7,286 nt of DNA from Actinomycetes bacterium. GTDB taxonomy: Bacteria > Actinomycetota > Acidimicrobiia > Acidimicrobiales > UBA8190. Made by a program: the position numbers and the translations under genes. The stretch spans positions 1 to 7,286 of the forward strand of contig JAJYAB010000085.1 of the NCBI GenBank assembly GCA_021779775.1, read 5' to 3'. Shown here one piece after another: positions 1 through 5,907 of this stretch (within the stretch, counting starts at the first letter, position 1; each line of letters starts with the position of its first letter). Under the pieces are notes generated by a model. It made no database searches. It saw only the letters and a list, made by a program, of their open reading frames with translations, and was not told where the DNA came from.

Positions 1-84
1 GCAGGCGGGACCGAGGCCTTCCGGCCGGCCGGGCGGCAGACCGAGAGACGGACGATGCACGAGCTGGGAGCTTCCGACAGGTGA
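1..84 (+). CDS. C-terminal 27 codons of an upstream gene (partial)
   Basis: A frame open from the left window edge ends at the TGA at 82-84. That stop overlaps the GTG start of the next gene in a GTGA arrangement, the classic four-base overlap of translationally coupled operon genes. The visible peptide is hydrophilic and Arg/Gly/Thr-rich and ends in a Met-His-Glu-Leu-Gly-Ala-Ser-Asp-Arg stretch. It has no recognisable motif, so the product is unknown. Other frames are also open over this short GC-rich stretch, so the overlap is the main reason to believe it. If real, the upstream gene is in the same operon as the large fusion gene and probably also belongs to envelope glycan synthesis (inference). 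Confidence 0.42.
   Translation, partial: AGGTEAFRPAGRQTERRTMHELGASDR
66..84 (+). promoter_or_regulatory. Ribosome binding site and coupled start of the fusion gene
   Basis: GGGAG at 66-70 lies ten bases before the GTG at 81, a slightly long but workable Shine-Dalgarno spacing. The start overlaps the preceding TGA, so reinitiation by ribosomes ending the upstream gene is likely. An in-frame ATG at 120 is an alternative start. It would remove 13 residues without touching the first membrane helix, but it has only an AG-rich stretch immediately before it at poor spacing. Confidence 0.45.
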
Positions 85-1364
85 CTCCGCAGGTGTCGTG
101 GCGCTCCGGCCGGCAGGTGATGCGCCGCCTGGCGCAACGGGTGACGGCGTCGCCGGCCGGTCGGGGCGGGCTGTCGTTCGTCATCGCCAACGTGGCGGTC
201 AACGTGTCGAACTTCCTGTTCCACGTGGTCGTCAGCCGCCAGCTCGGCCCGTCGGAGTACGGCTCGCTCGGTGCATTGCTGAACCTGACGGCGGTCGTCG
301 CTGTTCTGCTCGGGGCCGTGCAGGCCACGGTCACCCAAAGCGTGGCGGAGCACGGACCGGGTCCACTACCGATCCGGCGCCTCGTACGCCTGGCCACGCT
401 CGGAGCAGGGGGCGTCGTGCTCCTGTGGGTCGTGGCGACGCCCACGATCGACCGCTTCCTCCACCTCCGGTCTCCGACGGCGACGATCATCCTGGGACTG
501 TGGCTGGTGCCTGCGCTGTTGGGTGGCGTTCTGGAAGGCGTCTACATCGGCCGCCAGCAGTTCAGACCGGTGGCGCTCAGCCAGGTGGCTGGCGGTGTGG
601 TGGTAAGGATCGTGCTCGGCCCGGTCCTGGTTGCCCTCGGCCTCGGCGTCGCCGGCGCCGTCGCCGCGACTGTCCTGGCATCGGTCACCACTGCCCTCAT
701 CCTGCTCTGGCCGCTGCGGCACGAATTCCGGACGAAGGCCAAGTTCGCACCAGGGGGGAGCAATGCGTTGCTCACCGTGGTTGCGCTGGGCGGCGCCACC
801 CTGCTGACCAGCCTCGACGCGTGGCTGGCCCGGCACTTCCTTCCGGGGGCATCGTCGGGGTATTTCGTCGCGGCCGCCACGGCCGGCCGGATAGCGTTGT
901 TCCTGCCAGGGGCGGTCACCGTCCTCTATTTCCCTCGGATAGCGGCTACGAGGGGAGCCGGCGCAGAAGCGCGTCAGGCGTTCGGCCGATGTCTTGCCGC
1001 GGTCTCGGCTCTGGGCATGACGGCGGCTGCAGTGATGTGGCTGCTCCCAGGAGTGGTTATCGGGTTGCTCTTCGGCAGCCAGTTCTCCGAGTCCAGCCAT
1101 ATCTTGGGTATCGTCGGGACTGCCGATGCCTGCATCGGCATCGCCAGCTGCCTCGTCTACTACCAGGTCGCCCGTCGCAGCCGCCTGGCCCATGCCGCGT
1201 GGCCGGCCTGCGGGCTGGCCGTGGTGCTCGCCGCACTGTTCCACGGCAGCATCACCTCGCTCGCCTACGACATGCTCGGGGCGACGGTGCCACTCGTCCT
1301 CTTCCTGCTCATCCCCAGCCTGCAGGCGGTGCTTCGATCGTTGGCGGAGGAGCACAGCTCGTTG
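81..1364 (+). other. Module 1: Wzx/MurJ-like polysaccharide flippase domain
   Basis: Residues 1-428. About twelve hydrophobic segments can be drawn, near 31-50, 61-86, 103-120, 134-156, 163-187, 190-211, 229-247, 260-284, 302-330, 338-362, 369-388 and 392-415. The opening (Phe-Val-Ile-Ala-Asn followed by Leu-Gly-Pro-Ser-Glu-Tyr-Gly at 55-61) matches the start of O-antigen/teichoic-acid exporters of the MOP superfamily, where a short Arg-x-Leu-Gly-Pro-x-x-Tyr-Gly stretch follows helix 1. In this family the protein moves undecaprenyl-linked glycans from the inner to the outer leaflet. The length is normal for a stand-alone flippase, so the module looks complete. An even helix count puts both of its ends in the cytoplasm. 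Confidence 0.82.
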
Positions 1365-4300
1365 GAGCGTGTGGTCCATCTCCTCGACGAGCCAGAGGTC
1401 GACCTGACCCTGGTCGTCCCCTACCGCAACGTCGGAGCGCAGCGGCTCCGCCGCCATGTCGGCCAGATCTGCGATGTGCTCGACGATTCTGGGGCCACCT
1501 ACGAGGTGGTGCCCGTCTCCGACGGCTCGACGGACGGGAGTGAAGCGGCGCTCCTCGAGACGCGCCCCGACGTGGTGCGCCCGATCGTCTTCGCCGAGAA
1601 CCGGGGCAAGGGGGAGGCGCTGCGGATCGGGCTGTCAGCCGGCCATGGCCGCTACCTCGGGTTCATCGACGGCGACGGGGACATCCCGGCAGGGGTGCTG
1701 ACGGCGTTCGTGGCGTTGGCCAACGAAACCCGGCCCGACGTCGTCGTCGGGAGCAAGCGCCATCCGGAGTCCGACGTCTCGTACCCGTGGGTACGGCTGG
1801 TGTACTCGGTGGGCTACCAGCTCCTGACCCGGATGCTGTTCCACATCCGGGTGCGTGACACGCAGACGGGTGTGAAGTTCGTCCGGCGCGACGTCCTGGC
1901 GGAGGTCCTGCCGCGGATGGTGGAGAAGCGCTTCGCCTTCGACTTGGAGCTCCTCGCGGTGGCGCATCGGCTCGGGTACCGGAAGACCGCCGAGCTCCCG
2001 GTGTCGATCGCCGAGCGGTTCCCCAGCACGATCTCCCCCACGGCGGTGTGGCGGATGCTGCAGGACACGCTCGCCACCTTCTACCGGCTGCGGGTGCTCG
2101 GCTTCTACGACCCGCCGCTGACGCCGGCGGAACCGGCGCCGGCGCCCTGCCGCCTGGACGGGGGAGGGCACCTGCGGATCCTCGTCTGTAACTGGCGCGA
2201 CCTGGCCCATCCCCGTGCCGGCGGAGCCGAGGTCTACACCCACGAGGTGGCGAGCGCATGGGCCGCCCAGGGGCACCATGTCACCATCTTCGCCGCTGCG
2301 GTGGCGGGCCAGCCCTCCTACGAGGTGCGCGACGGGGTCCACATCATCCGGCGCGGCGGCCGCCACACCGTCTACCGGCAGGCCCGCCAGTACTTCGAAC
2401 GCCAGGGGCGGGGTCACTTCGACCTGGTGATCGACGAGGTGAACACCAGGCCGTTCGGCGCTGCACGCTGGGCCGGAGACACGCCGGTGGTGGCGGTCAT
2501 CCACCAGGTCGCCAAGGAGATCTGGTTCCACGAGGTGACGTGGCCGGTGGCACTGCTCGGCCGGTTCTGGCTCGAGCCGCGGTGGCTGCGGCACCTGCGC
2601 GACGTGCCGGCGCTGACGGTGTCCGAGTCGAGCAGCCGCTCGCTTCGGTCCTACGGCCTGCGGAACATCCAGGTCGTCTCCCAGGGACACACGCCGGCGC
2701 CGGTCCCCGATGTAGCGCGCGAGCACGTGCCGACGGTGGTGTTCGTGGGCCGCCTGTCGAGTAATAAGCGACCCGACGACGCGGTGGAGGCGTTCACCGA
2801 GGTGCGCCGGGTGCTGCCCGACGCCCAGCTGTGGGTGCTGGGCTCCGGACCGATGGAGGAGGAGCTGCGCCGGAAGGCGCCGGCCGGGGTGCAGTTCCTC
2901 GGTCGGGTGGGGGAGGAGGAGAAGGTCGAGCGCCTGGCCCGAGCGCATGCCCTGGTGGCGACGTCGGTGCGCGAAGGGTGGGGGCTCACGGTGTCCGAGG
3001 CGGCGGCGGTCGGCACGCCGGCCGTCACCTACGACGTGGCCGGGCTCCGCGACTCGGTCGCGGCGTGCGGTGGGGTGCTGGTGAAGCCGAGGCCCCAGGC
3101 GCTCGCGGCGGCCCTGATCGAGCGGCTGCCCGAGTGGACGTCGGGGCAGATGCCGGCCGTCGAGGTCGGCGGCGTCCAGAGCTGGCCGCAGGTCGCCGCG
3201 AACATCCTGGTCGCGTCGGAAGCAGGTCTGGCCGACGCGGCGGCGCTCCGACGGCGCCAGACCGAGGAAGACCTGTCTGTCGCATGGCGGAGGATGCTCG
3301 GACCGATCAGTGGCATCGCCGATCGCCGCTACTGGTCCCTGGCCGGCATCTCCTTGGTGTTGGCGTCGGCTCTCACCCGCCAGGCAGCGGTTTCCGGGTG
3401 GCCGGGGCGCCTCGGCGGGTTCGCGTTCGTCTGCTTTGCCATCGCGGCGGTCGGGGCGATCGCCGACGTGATCTGGCGAGGCAGATCTGCGGAGCTGCCT
3501 CCGACGTTGCAGCCGGAGGCTTCGCCCGCCGAGGAGGCCGAAGCTGAGAAGGCCGAAGCTGGGGAGCCCGCCGCCCCAGGTCCTGGCGACCAGAGCCGGG
3601 CACGGCACGGCCAGCGGCTCGCCCGGCGGATCTGGGCACCCGGCATCGTCGTGGTGGCCTGTGCGTCCGCGGCGCAGACCTGGTTCGCCGGTGGACCCCC
3701 GGCCCGCGGCGACGTGGTCCCTCCTGGTGGCACGGCATGGCTCGGCCATCTCTTCGACGCATCGCGGTGGACGTCCCACAGCCCCGGGACGCTGCAGGCA
3801 TCGCCGCTGGCGCTTCCGTGGGCCCTGGTGCTGGGCATAGTGCATGCGACCGGCGGCTCGCCGGCGTTGGCCGACCGGCTGTGGACGACCCTGCTGTTCT
3901 GCGGTGTCGGGGTCGGCGGGTTCTGCCTGCTGGCCGCCCTCCGGCTGCGTCCGGCCGCCTGCGCGGTCGGAGCTCTCGTCTACGCCTTTAACCCCTACAC
4001 GGTGAGCCAGGCAGGCTTCGACCCGGTATCCCTCGCCGCCATGTCGATCGTGCCGCTGCTGTTCGCCTGGAGCATCACGTCCGGCCGGTCGCGGCTCTGG
4101 TGGCGGTGGCTGGCGGCCCTCGTGCCGGCGGCACTCGTCGTCGGGTTCGTCGCTACCGAGCCGTCGCTGGTGTTGGTCTGCGCTGCTGCGCTCGCCGCCG
4201 GACCGGTCGCAGCAGGCTGGCTCTTCGGGCGTGGCCAATTCTTCCGCACGCTGCGAAGAACTGCCGCCGGGCTGGCGGTGCTCGCGGTGGGATCGCTCTA

Positions 4301-5636
4301 CTGGATCGTTCCCCTGGCCATCAACGCACGGTCGTCCATGGGAGCAGGACAGAGCGCCTCCGCGTGGACGGCCCTCCAGGGCCGCTCGACGTTGGCCAAT
4401 GCTCTGTGGCTGAACACGGCGTGGAACTGGAACCTCCACACCTACTTCCCCTACGCCCACTATTACGCCCAGTTCCCCCTCGCTTTCCTGAAGTACCTCC
4501 TCCCGATAGCGGCGCTCGCCGCCCTGGCGGTCGTGGCCATGGCACCGAGGAGCAGCAGGACCGACGAGCACCGGATCGCCGCAGGAGCGGCAGTCGTGGC
4601 GCTGGGCATCGTCTTTCTCTCTACCGGGACGAACTTCCCCGGCTACCTGCTCTTTAATCCCCTCAGCGCACTGCCCTACGGGTGGCTACTCGATTCGCCC
4701 GGACAGTTCCTGTTCCTGACCGGGTTGGCCTATGGGACACTGATCGCCGTCGCCGTCGACATCACCGTGACCCAGGAGCATCGAGCCGGGGTGGCGAGCC
4801 CGAGCTTCAGGTGGGGTCGGGTCGCACCTGCTTTGGCAGGTGTCGGCCTGCTCGTTGCCGCTGCATACCCGCTGTACAGCGGAGCGGTCGTCAGCGCTGC
4901 GCGCGACGGCTACCCGAGCGACCATGTGACGATGCCTCGGTATTGGACCTCGATGGCAGGGGATGTCGGACGGCTGGCACAGCCCGGATCGGTGCTCGTC
5001 CTGCCTGAAGACGACTACTACCAGATGCCGTACACGTGGTACTACGGCAGCGACACGTTCCTGTCACAGCTGCTGGCGAGGCCTGTCGTCGACCCTGTCG
5101 GTCAGGGAAGCTCACCGGCGCCGACGCATCTCCGTGCCTCGGTAGGCGTGATCCAGACTGCCATCCTCGACCGGAACTGGGTACGCGTCGACACCGTGGC
5201 GAGGGCCGCCGGTGCTCGCTACGTCCTGGTGCGGGGCGACATCGAGAGCGCGCTCCCAGGTCGAGCCATCCAGGATCCGGGGGTGCTGGCATCAGCATTC
5301 CGGGCTGACATCCAGACACGGCTCGTAGCCCAACGAGGACCCCTGGATCTGTTCGAGCTTCCAAGCGCTTCACAACCGGCCGCGCCTGGGCGCACGGAAC
5401 CGGCTCACTCGGGCATACTTCGGCGACTCGATGTCGTGTCGAACTGGCTCGATTGCGCCCTGGCGATCGTGGCGCTGTTCGTTGGCATAGTCCCGTCTCC
5501 GGGCGGTCGCCGCAGACCAACTCCCCATTCCAGGACCATCGAGCACTCCCCTGGCGCTCTTGGTATGGCCGCCACACAGACTCGGCGCCAGCCCCGCCTC
5601 CACTTGTTGCGGCCACCAGCGCGGTCACTGTCGTGA
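81..5636 (+). CDS. Four-module fusion: glycan flippase, GT2, GT4 and GT-C-like membrane glycosyltransferase
   Basis: An 1851-residue integral membrane protein, far longer than any of its component families. Modules in order: flippase (about residues 1-428), GT2 glycosyltransferase (440-680), GT4 glycosyltransferase (697-1050), two-helix hairpin and charged linker (1083-1183), polytopic GT-C/AftD/YfhO-like module (1184-1602), extracytoplasmic domain and last helix (1603-1808). Each module carries its own family motifs in the same continuous frame, and Ala/Pro-rich linkers separate them (for example 677-696). This reads as a true fusion rather than a run of missed stops. The likely role is synthesis, export and transfer of a lipid-linked cell-envelope sugar. 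Substrates cannot be read from the sequence. The gene appears coupled to an upstream gene. The last roughly 40 residues have weaker coding bias and may not be ancestral. Confidence is high for the frame and for modules 1-3, moderate for the GT-C assignment. Confidence 0.93.
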   Translation: MTPQVSWRSGRQVMRRLAQRVTASPAGRGGLSFVIANVAVNVSNFLFHVVVSRQLGPSEYGSLGALLNLTAVVAVLLGAVQATVTQSVAEHGPGPLPIRRLVRLATLGAGGVVLLWVVATPTIDRFLHLRSPTATIILGLWLVPALLGGVLEGVYIGRQQFRPVALSQVAGGVVVRIVLGPVLVALGLGVAGAVAATVLASVTTALILLWPLRHEFRTKAKFAPGGSNALLTVVALGGATLLTSLDAWLARHFLPGASSGYFVAAATAGRIALFLPGAVTVLYFPRIAATRGAGAEARQAFGRCLAAVSALGMTAAAVMWLLPGVVIGLLFGSQFSESSHILGIVGTADACIGIASCLVYYQVARRSRLAHAAWPACGLAVVLAALFHGSITSLAYDMLGATVPLVLFLLIPSLQAVLRSLAEEHSSLERVVHLLDEPEVDLTLVVPYRNVGAQRLRRHVGQICDVLDDSGATYEVVPVSDGSTDGSEAALLETRPDVVRPIVFAENRGKGEALRIGLSAGHGRYLGFIDGDGDIPAGVLTAFVALANETRPDVVVGSKRHPESDVSYPWVRLVYSVGYQLLTRMLFHIRVRDTQTGVKFVRRDVLAEVLPRMVEKRFAFDLELLAVAHRLGYRKTAELPVSIAERFPSTISPTAVWRMLQDTLATFYRLRVLGFYDPPLTPAEPAPAPCRLDGGGHLRILVCNWRDLAHPRAGGAEVYTHEVASAWAAQGHHVTIFAAAVAGQPSYEVRDGVHIIRRGGRHTVYRQARQYFERQGRGHFDLVIDEVNTRPFGAARWAGDTPVVAVIHQVAKEIWFHEVTWPVALLGRFWLEPRWLRHLRDVPALTVSESSSRSLRSYGLRNIQVVSQGHTPAPVPDVAREHVPTVVFVGRLSSNKRPDDAVEAFTEVRRVLPDAQLWVLGSGPMEEELRRKAPAGVQFLGRVGEEEKVERLARAHALVATSVREGWGLTVSEAAAVGTPAVTYDVAGLRDSVAACGGVLVKPRPQALAAALIERLPEWTSGQMPAVEVGGVQSWPQVAANILVASEAGLADAAALRRRQTEEDLSVAWRRMLGPISGIADRRYWSLAGISLVLASALTRQAAVSGWPGRLGGFAFVCFAIAAVGAIADVIWRGRSAELPPTLQPEASPAEEAEAEKAEAGEPAAPGPGDQSRARHGQRLARRIWAPGIVVVACASAAQTWFAGGPPARGDVVPPGGTAWLGHLFDASRWTSHSPGTLQASPLALPWALVLGIVHATGGSPALADRLWTTLLFCGVGVGGFCLLAALRLRPAACAVGALVYAFNPYTVSQAGFDPVSLAAMSIVPLLFAWSITSGRSRLWWRWLAALVPAALVVGFVATEPSLVLVCAAALAAGPVAAGWLFGRGQFFRTLRRTAAGLAVLAVGSLYWIVPLAINARSSMGAGQSASAWTALQGRSTLANALWLNTAWNWNLHTYFPYAHYYAQFPLAFLKYLLPIAALAALAVVAMAPRSSRTDEHRIAAGAAVVALGIVFLSTGTNFPGYLLFNPLSALPYGWLLDSPGQFLFLTGLAYGTLIAVAVDITVTQEHRAGVASPSFRWGRVAPALAGVGLLVAAAYPLYSGAVVSAARDGYPSDHVTMPRYWTSMAGDVGRLAQPGSVLVLPEDDYYQMPYTWYYGSDTFLSQLLARPVVDPVGQGSSPAPTHLRASVGVIQTAILDRNWVRVDTVARAAGARYVLVRGDIESALPGRAIQDPGVLASAFRADIQTRLVAQRGPLDLFELPSASQPAAPGRTEPAHSGILRRLDVVSNWLDCALAIVALFVGIVPSPGGRRRPTPHSRTIEHSPGALGMAATQTRRQPRLHLLRPPARSLS
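1398..2120 (+). other. Module 2: GT2 glycosyltransferase (dolichyl/polyprenyl-phosphate sugar synthase-like)
   Basis: Residues 440-680. Motifs in order: Leu-Val-Val-Pro-Tyr-Arg-Asn (443-450); Val-Ser-Asp-Gly-Ser-Thr-Asp-Gly-Ser (479-487), the nucleotide-sugar-binding loop; Glu-Asn-Arg-Gly-Lys-Gly-Glu-Ala-Leu (506-514); a DxD-type metal site Asp530-Gly-Asp532-Gly-Asp534; Arg-Asp-Thr-Gln-Thr-Gly (592-597); and Phe-Ala-Phe-Asp-Leu-Glu-Leu-Leu (618-625). This series is that of DPM1/DPG-synthase-type GT2 enzymes, which transfer a sugar from a nucleotide sugar to polyprenyl phosphate on the cytoplasmic face. There is no separate membrane anchor after the catalytic domain, so the flippase helices before it probably supply one (inference). 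The sugar is unknown. Confidence 0.88.
2169..3230 (+). other. Module 3: GT4 (GT-B fold) glycosyltransferase
   Basis: Residues 697-1050. The N-terminal Rossmann half starts Leu-Arg-Ile-Leu-Val-Cys-Asn-Trp-Arg-Asp, with the acceptor loop Pro-Arg-Ala-Gly-Gly-Ala-Glu-Val-Tyr at 711-719. The C-terminal donor half starts at Val-Phe-Val-Gly-Arg-Leu (887-892), has Leu-Gly-Ser-Gly-Pro (920-924), and the GT4 signature E-x7-E at Glu965/Glu973 inside Arg-Glu-Gly-Trp-Gly-Leu-Thr-Val-Ser-Glu-Ala. All core GT4 elements are intact, so it should be a retaining transferase using a nucleotide sugar in the cytoplasm. The donor and acceptor are not readable. An Ala/Pro-rich linker after the GT2 module precedes it. 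Confidence 0.88.
3327..3629 (+). other. Two-helix hairpin and charged linker joining GT4 to the GT-C-like module
   Basis: Residues 1083-1183. Two hydrophobic stretches near 1085-1102 and 1111-1131 form a probable membrane hairpin. A roughly 50-residue Glu/Ala/Pro-rich then Arg-rich segment (1134-1183) follows, with no predicted fold. A hairpin returns the chain to the cytoplasm, so the next helix (about 1186-1204) exits outwards. That is the orientation a GT-C enzyme needs for its first catalytic loop. It looks like a designed joint between cytoplasmic and extracytoplasmic chemistry rather than a leftover. Confidence 0.6.
3535..3561 (+). repeat. Tandem direct repeat in the charged linker
   Basis: The 12-mer AGGCCGAAGCTG occurs perfectly at 3535-3546 and again at 3550-3561, a 15-base period that keeps the frame and encodes alternating Glu-Ala with a Lys. 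It lies in the disordered linker between the GT4 and GT-C-like modules and probably arose by slippage. Copy number may vary between strains. Confidence 0.75.
3630..4886 (+). other. Module 4: polytopic GT-C / AftD (DUF3367) / YfhO-like membrane domain
   Basis: Residues 1184-1602 contain roughly ten or more hydrophobic segments. After the first (about 1186-1204) comes a polar loop with Gly-Asp1211 and Asp1226, the place where GT-C enzymes keep a catalytic Asp in their first external loop. Then comes an arrangement resembling AftD-type arabinofuranosyltransferases: Leu-Ala-Asp-Arg-Leu-Trp (1263-1268), hydrophobic helices, and Ala-Leu-Val-Tyr-Ala-Phe-Asn-Pro-Tyr (1298-1306), like the Ala-Tyr-x-x-Ser/Asn-Pro-Tyr stretch of AftD and YfhO proteins. 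Such enzymes take polyprenyl-phosphate sugars and glycosylate envelope glycans outside. AftD itself is much longer and carries carbohydrate-binding modules that are absent here, so this is a relative at most. The assignment is by pattern, not alignment. Confidence 0.6.
4887..5504 (+). other. C-terminal extracytoplasmic domain and last helix of the fusion protein
   Basis: Residues 1603-1808. A soluble stretch of about 180 residues includes Leu-Pro-Glu-Asp-Asp-Tyr-Tyr-Gln-Met-Pro-Tyr-Thr-Trp-Tyr-Tyr-Gly (1641-1656) and Ala-Arg-Tyr-Val-Leu-Val-Arg-Gly-Asp-Ile (1712-1721), and ends in Leu-Asp-Leu-Phe-Glu-Leu (1755-1760). This pattern is common after the membrane part of YfhO/AftD-like proteins, where the chain returns to the membrane. 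A last hydrophobic helix (about 1788-1805) is followed by Gly-Gly-Arg-Arg-Arg, consistent with a cytoplasmic end. The aromatic cluster at 1646-1655 could bind sugar (inference). Confidence 0.55.
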
Positions 5637-5651
5637 CCGTGCTGGTGGCCA

Positions 5652-5667
5652 CGGGGCACATGCCCCG
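5652..5667 (+). terminator. Hairpin just after the fusion gene (possible terminator without T tract)
   Basis: CGGGGC-ACAT-GCCCCG is a perfect six-base stem with a four-base loop, 15 bases after the TGA of the fusion gene. No T run follows; the sequence continues GC-rich. Many actinobacterial terminators lack a T tract, so termination or 3' end protection is possible but unproven. In DNA this GC-rich, short inverted repeats also occur by chance. Confidence 0.28.
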
Positions 5668-5716
5668 GGGCGCCGCTGTTCAGGGCTGTTCACCTTCACT
5701 GCCCTGCCCTTCAGGT

Positions 5717-5732
5717 GGCTCCTGTGGGAGCC
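5717..5732 (+). promoter_or_regulatory. Hairpin immediately before the Shine-Dalgarno of the truncated gene
   Basis: GGCTCC-TGTG-GGAGCC is a perfect six-base stem with a four-base loop. It ends directly before GGAG (5733-5736), which serves the ATG at 5743. The 3' arm itself contains a GGAG. The structure could affect access to the ribosome binding site, but nothing in the sequence shows that it is regulatory. Confidence 0.25.
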
Positions 5733-5742
5733 GGAGTGGTCC

Positions 5743-5898
5743 ATGTTCGTGGCCGGACTGGACTACATCGTCATGCTGGCGCCGCTGGTCGACCAACGGA
5801 AAAGGGGCCGGAGGGTTTCAGTCGGCGCCGTGCTCCTGGACGGGCCCGTTGTGGACCGGGCATGGCAATACCTTCAACTTAAGGTTGCAGGGGTGTAG
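5743..5898 (+). pseudogene. 5' fragment of an unidentified gene, probably cut by the insertion sequence
   Basis: The ATG at 5743 has GGAG at 5733-5736, six bases upstream, the best Shine-Dalgarno in the window. The frame has very high G/C at third positions as far as about 5860. It encodes a hydrophobic start (Met-Phe-Val-Ala-Gly-Leu-Asp-Tyr-Ile-Val-Met-Leu-Ala-Pro-Leu-Val), a basic cluster (Arg-Lys-Arg-Gly-Arg-Arg) and a further hydrophobic stretch. The composition then changes sharply at CAATACC (5866), where the IS element seems to begin, and the frame ends at TAG 5896-5898 inside it. The protein is not recognised. The hydrophobic/basic start suggests a membrane-associated product, and position suggests a following gene of the same cluster. 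A TTG at 5560 extends the frame, but that part looks non-coding. Confidence 0.42.
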
Positions 5899-5901
5899 TT
5901 T
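5873..5901 (+). promoter_or_regulatory. Candidate transposase promoter giving a leaderless mRNA
   Basis: TAGTTT at 5896-5901 fits the actinobacterial -10 form TANNNT and ends six bases before the ATG at 5908. This is the spacing at which transcription would start at or beside the start codon. TTCAAC at 5873-5878 is a weak -35 candidate, 17 bases upstream. There is no well-spaced Shine-Dalgarno: GGGG at 5890-5893 is 14 bases away. This fits leaderless translation. Both hexamers match the consensus only partly. Confidence 0.35.
5875..5887 (+). repeat. Small inverted repeat in the IS left leader
   Basis: CAAC (5875-5878) and GTTG (5884-5887) flank TTAAG. This is a small imperfect palindrome near the presumed left terminus. 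It may be part of the terminal recognition sequence or an operator over the candidate promoter. Without the right end, neither can be told. Confidence 0.35.
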
Positions 5902-5907
5902 GGTTGT

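Noticed and set aside
366..1457. 363-residue minus-strand frame opposite the flippase module
   Set aside because: Its composition (His, Arg, Gln, Glu-rich) is that of an antisense shadow, and the + strand frame has clear family motifs.
98..1543. 481-residue + strand frame overlapping the flippase module
   Set aside because: Arg/Pro/Gly-rich out-of-frame reading of the flippase. There are no motifs, and its stop falls in the middle of the GT2 coding region.
2135..2146. Perfect 12-base palindrome GGCGCCGGCGCC
   Set aside because: It falls in the Pro/Ala-rich linker between GT2 and GT4, where GCG/GCC/CCG codons produce such palindromes by chance.
1635..4571. 978-residue open frame on the minus strand
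   Set aside because: It lies wholly antisense to the fusion gene, is rich in Arg/His/Pro/Gln with no domain or hydrophobic pattern, and is the usual mirror of strong third-position G/C bias.
5840..5849. Perfect palindrome ACGGGCCCGT close to the IS left end
   Set aside because: It lies inside the biased reading frame of the truncated gene with no second copy nearby. It could be a target-site preference, but one instance cannot show that.
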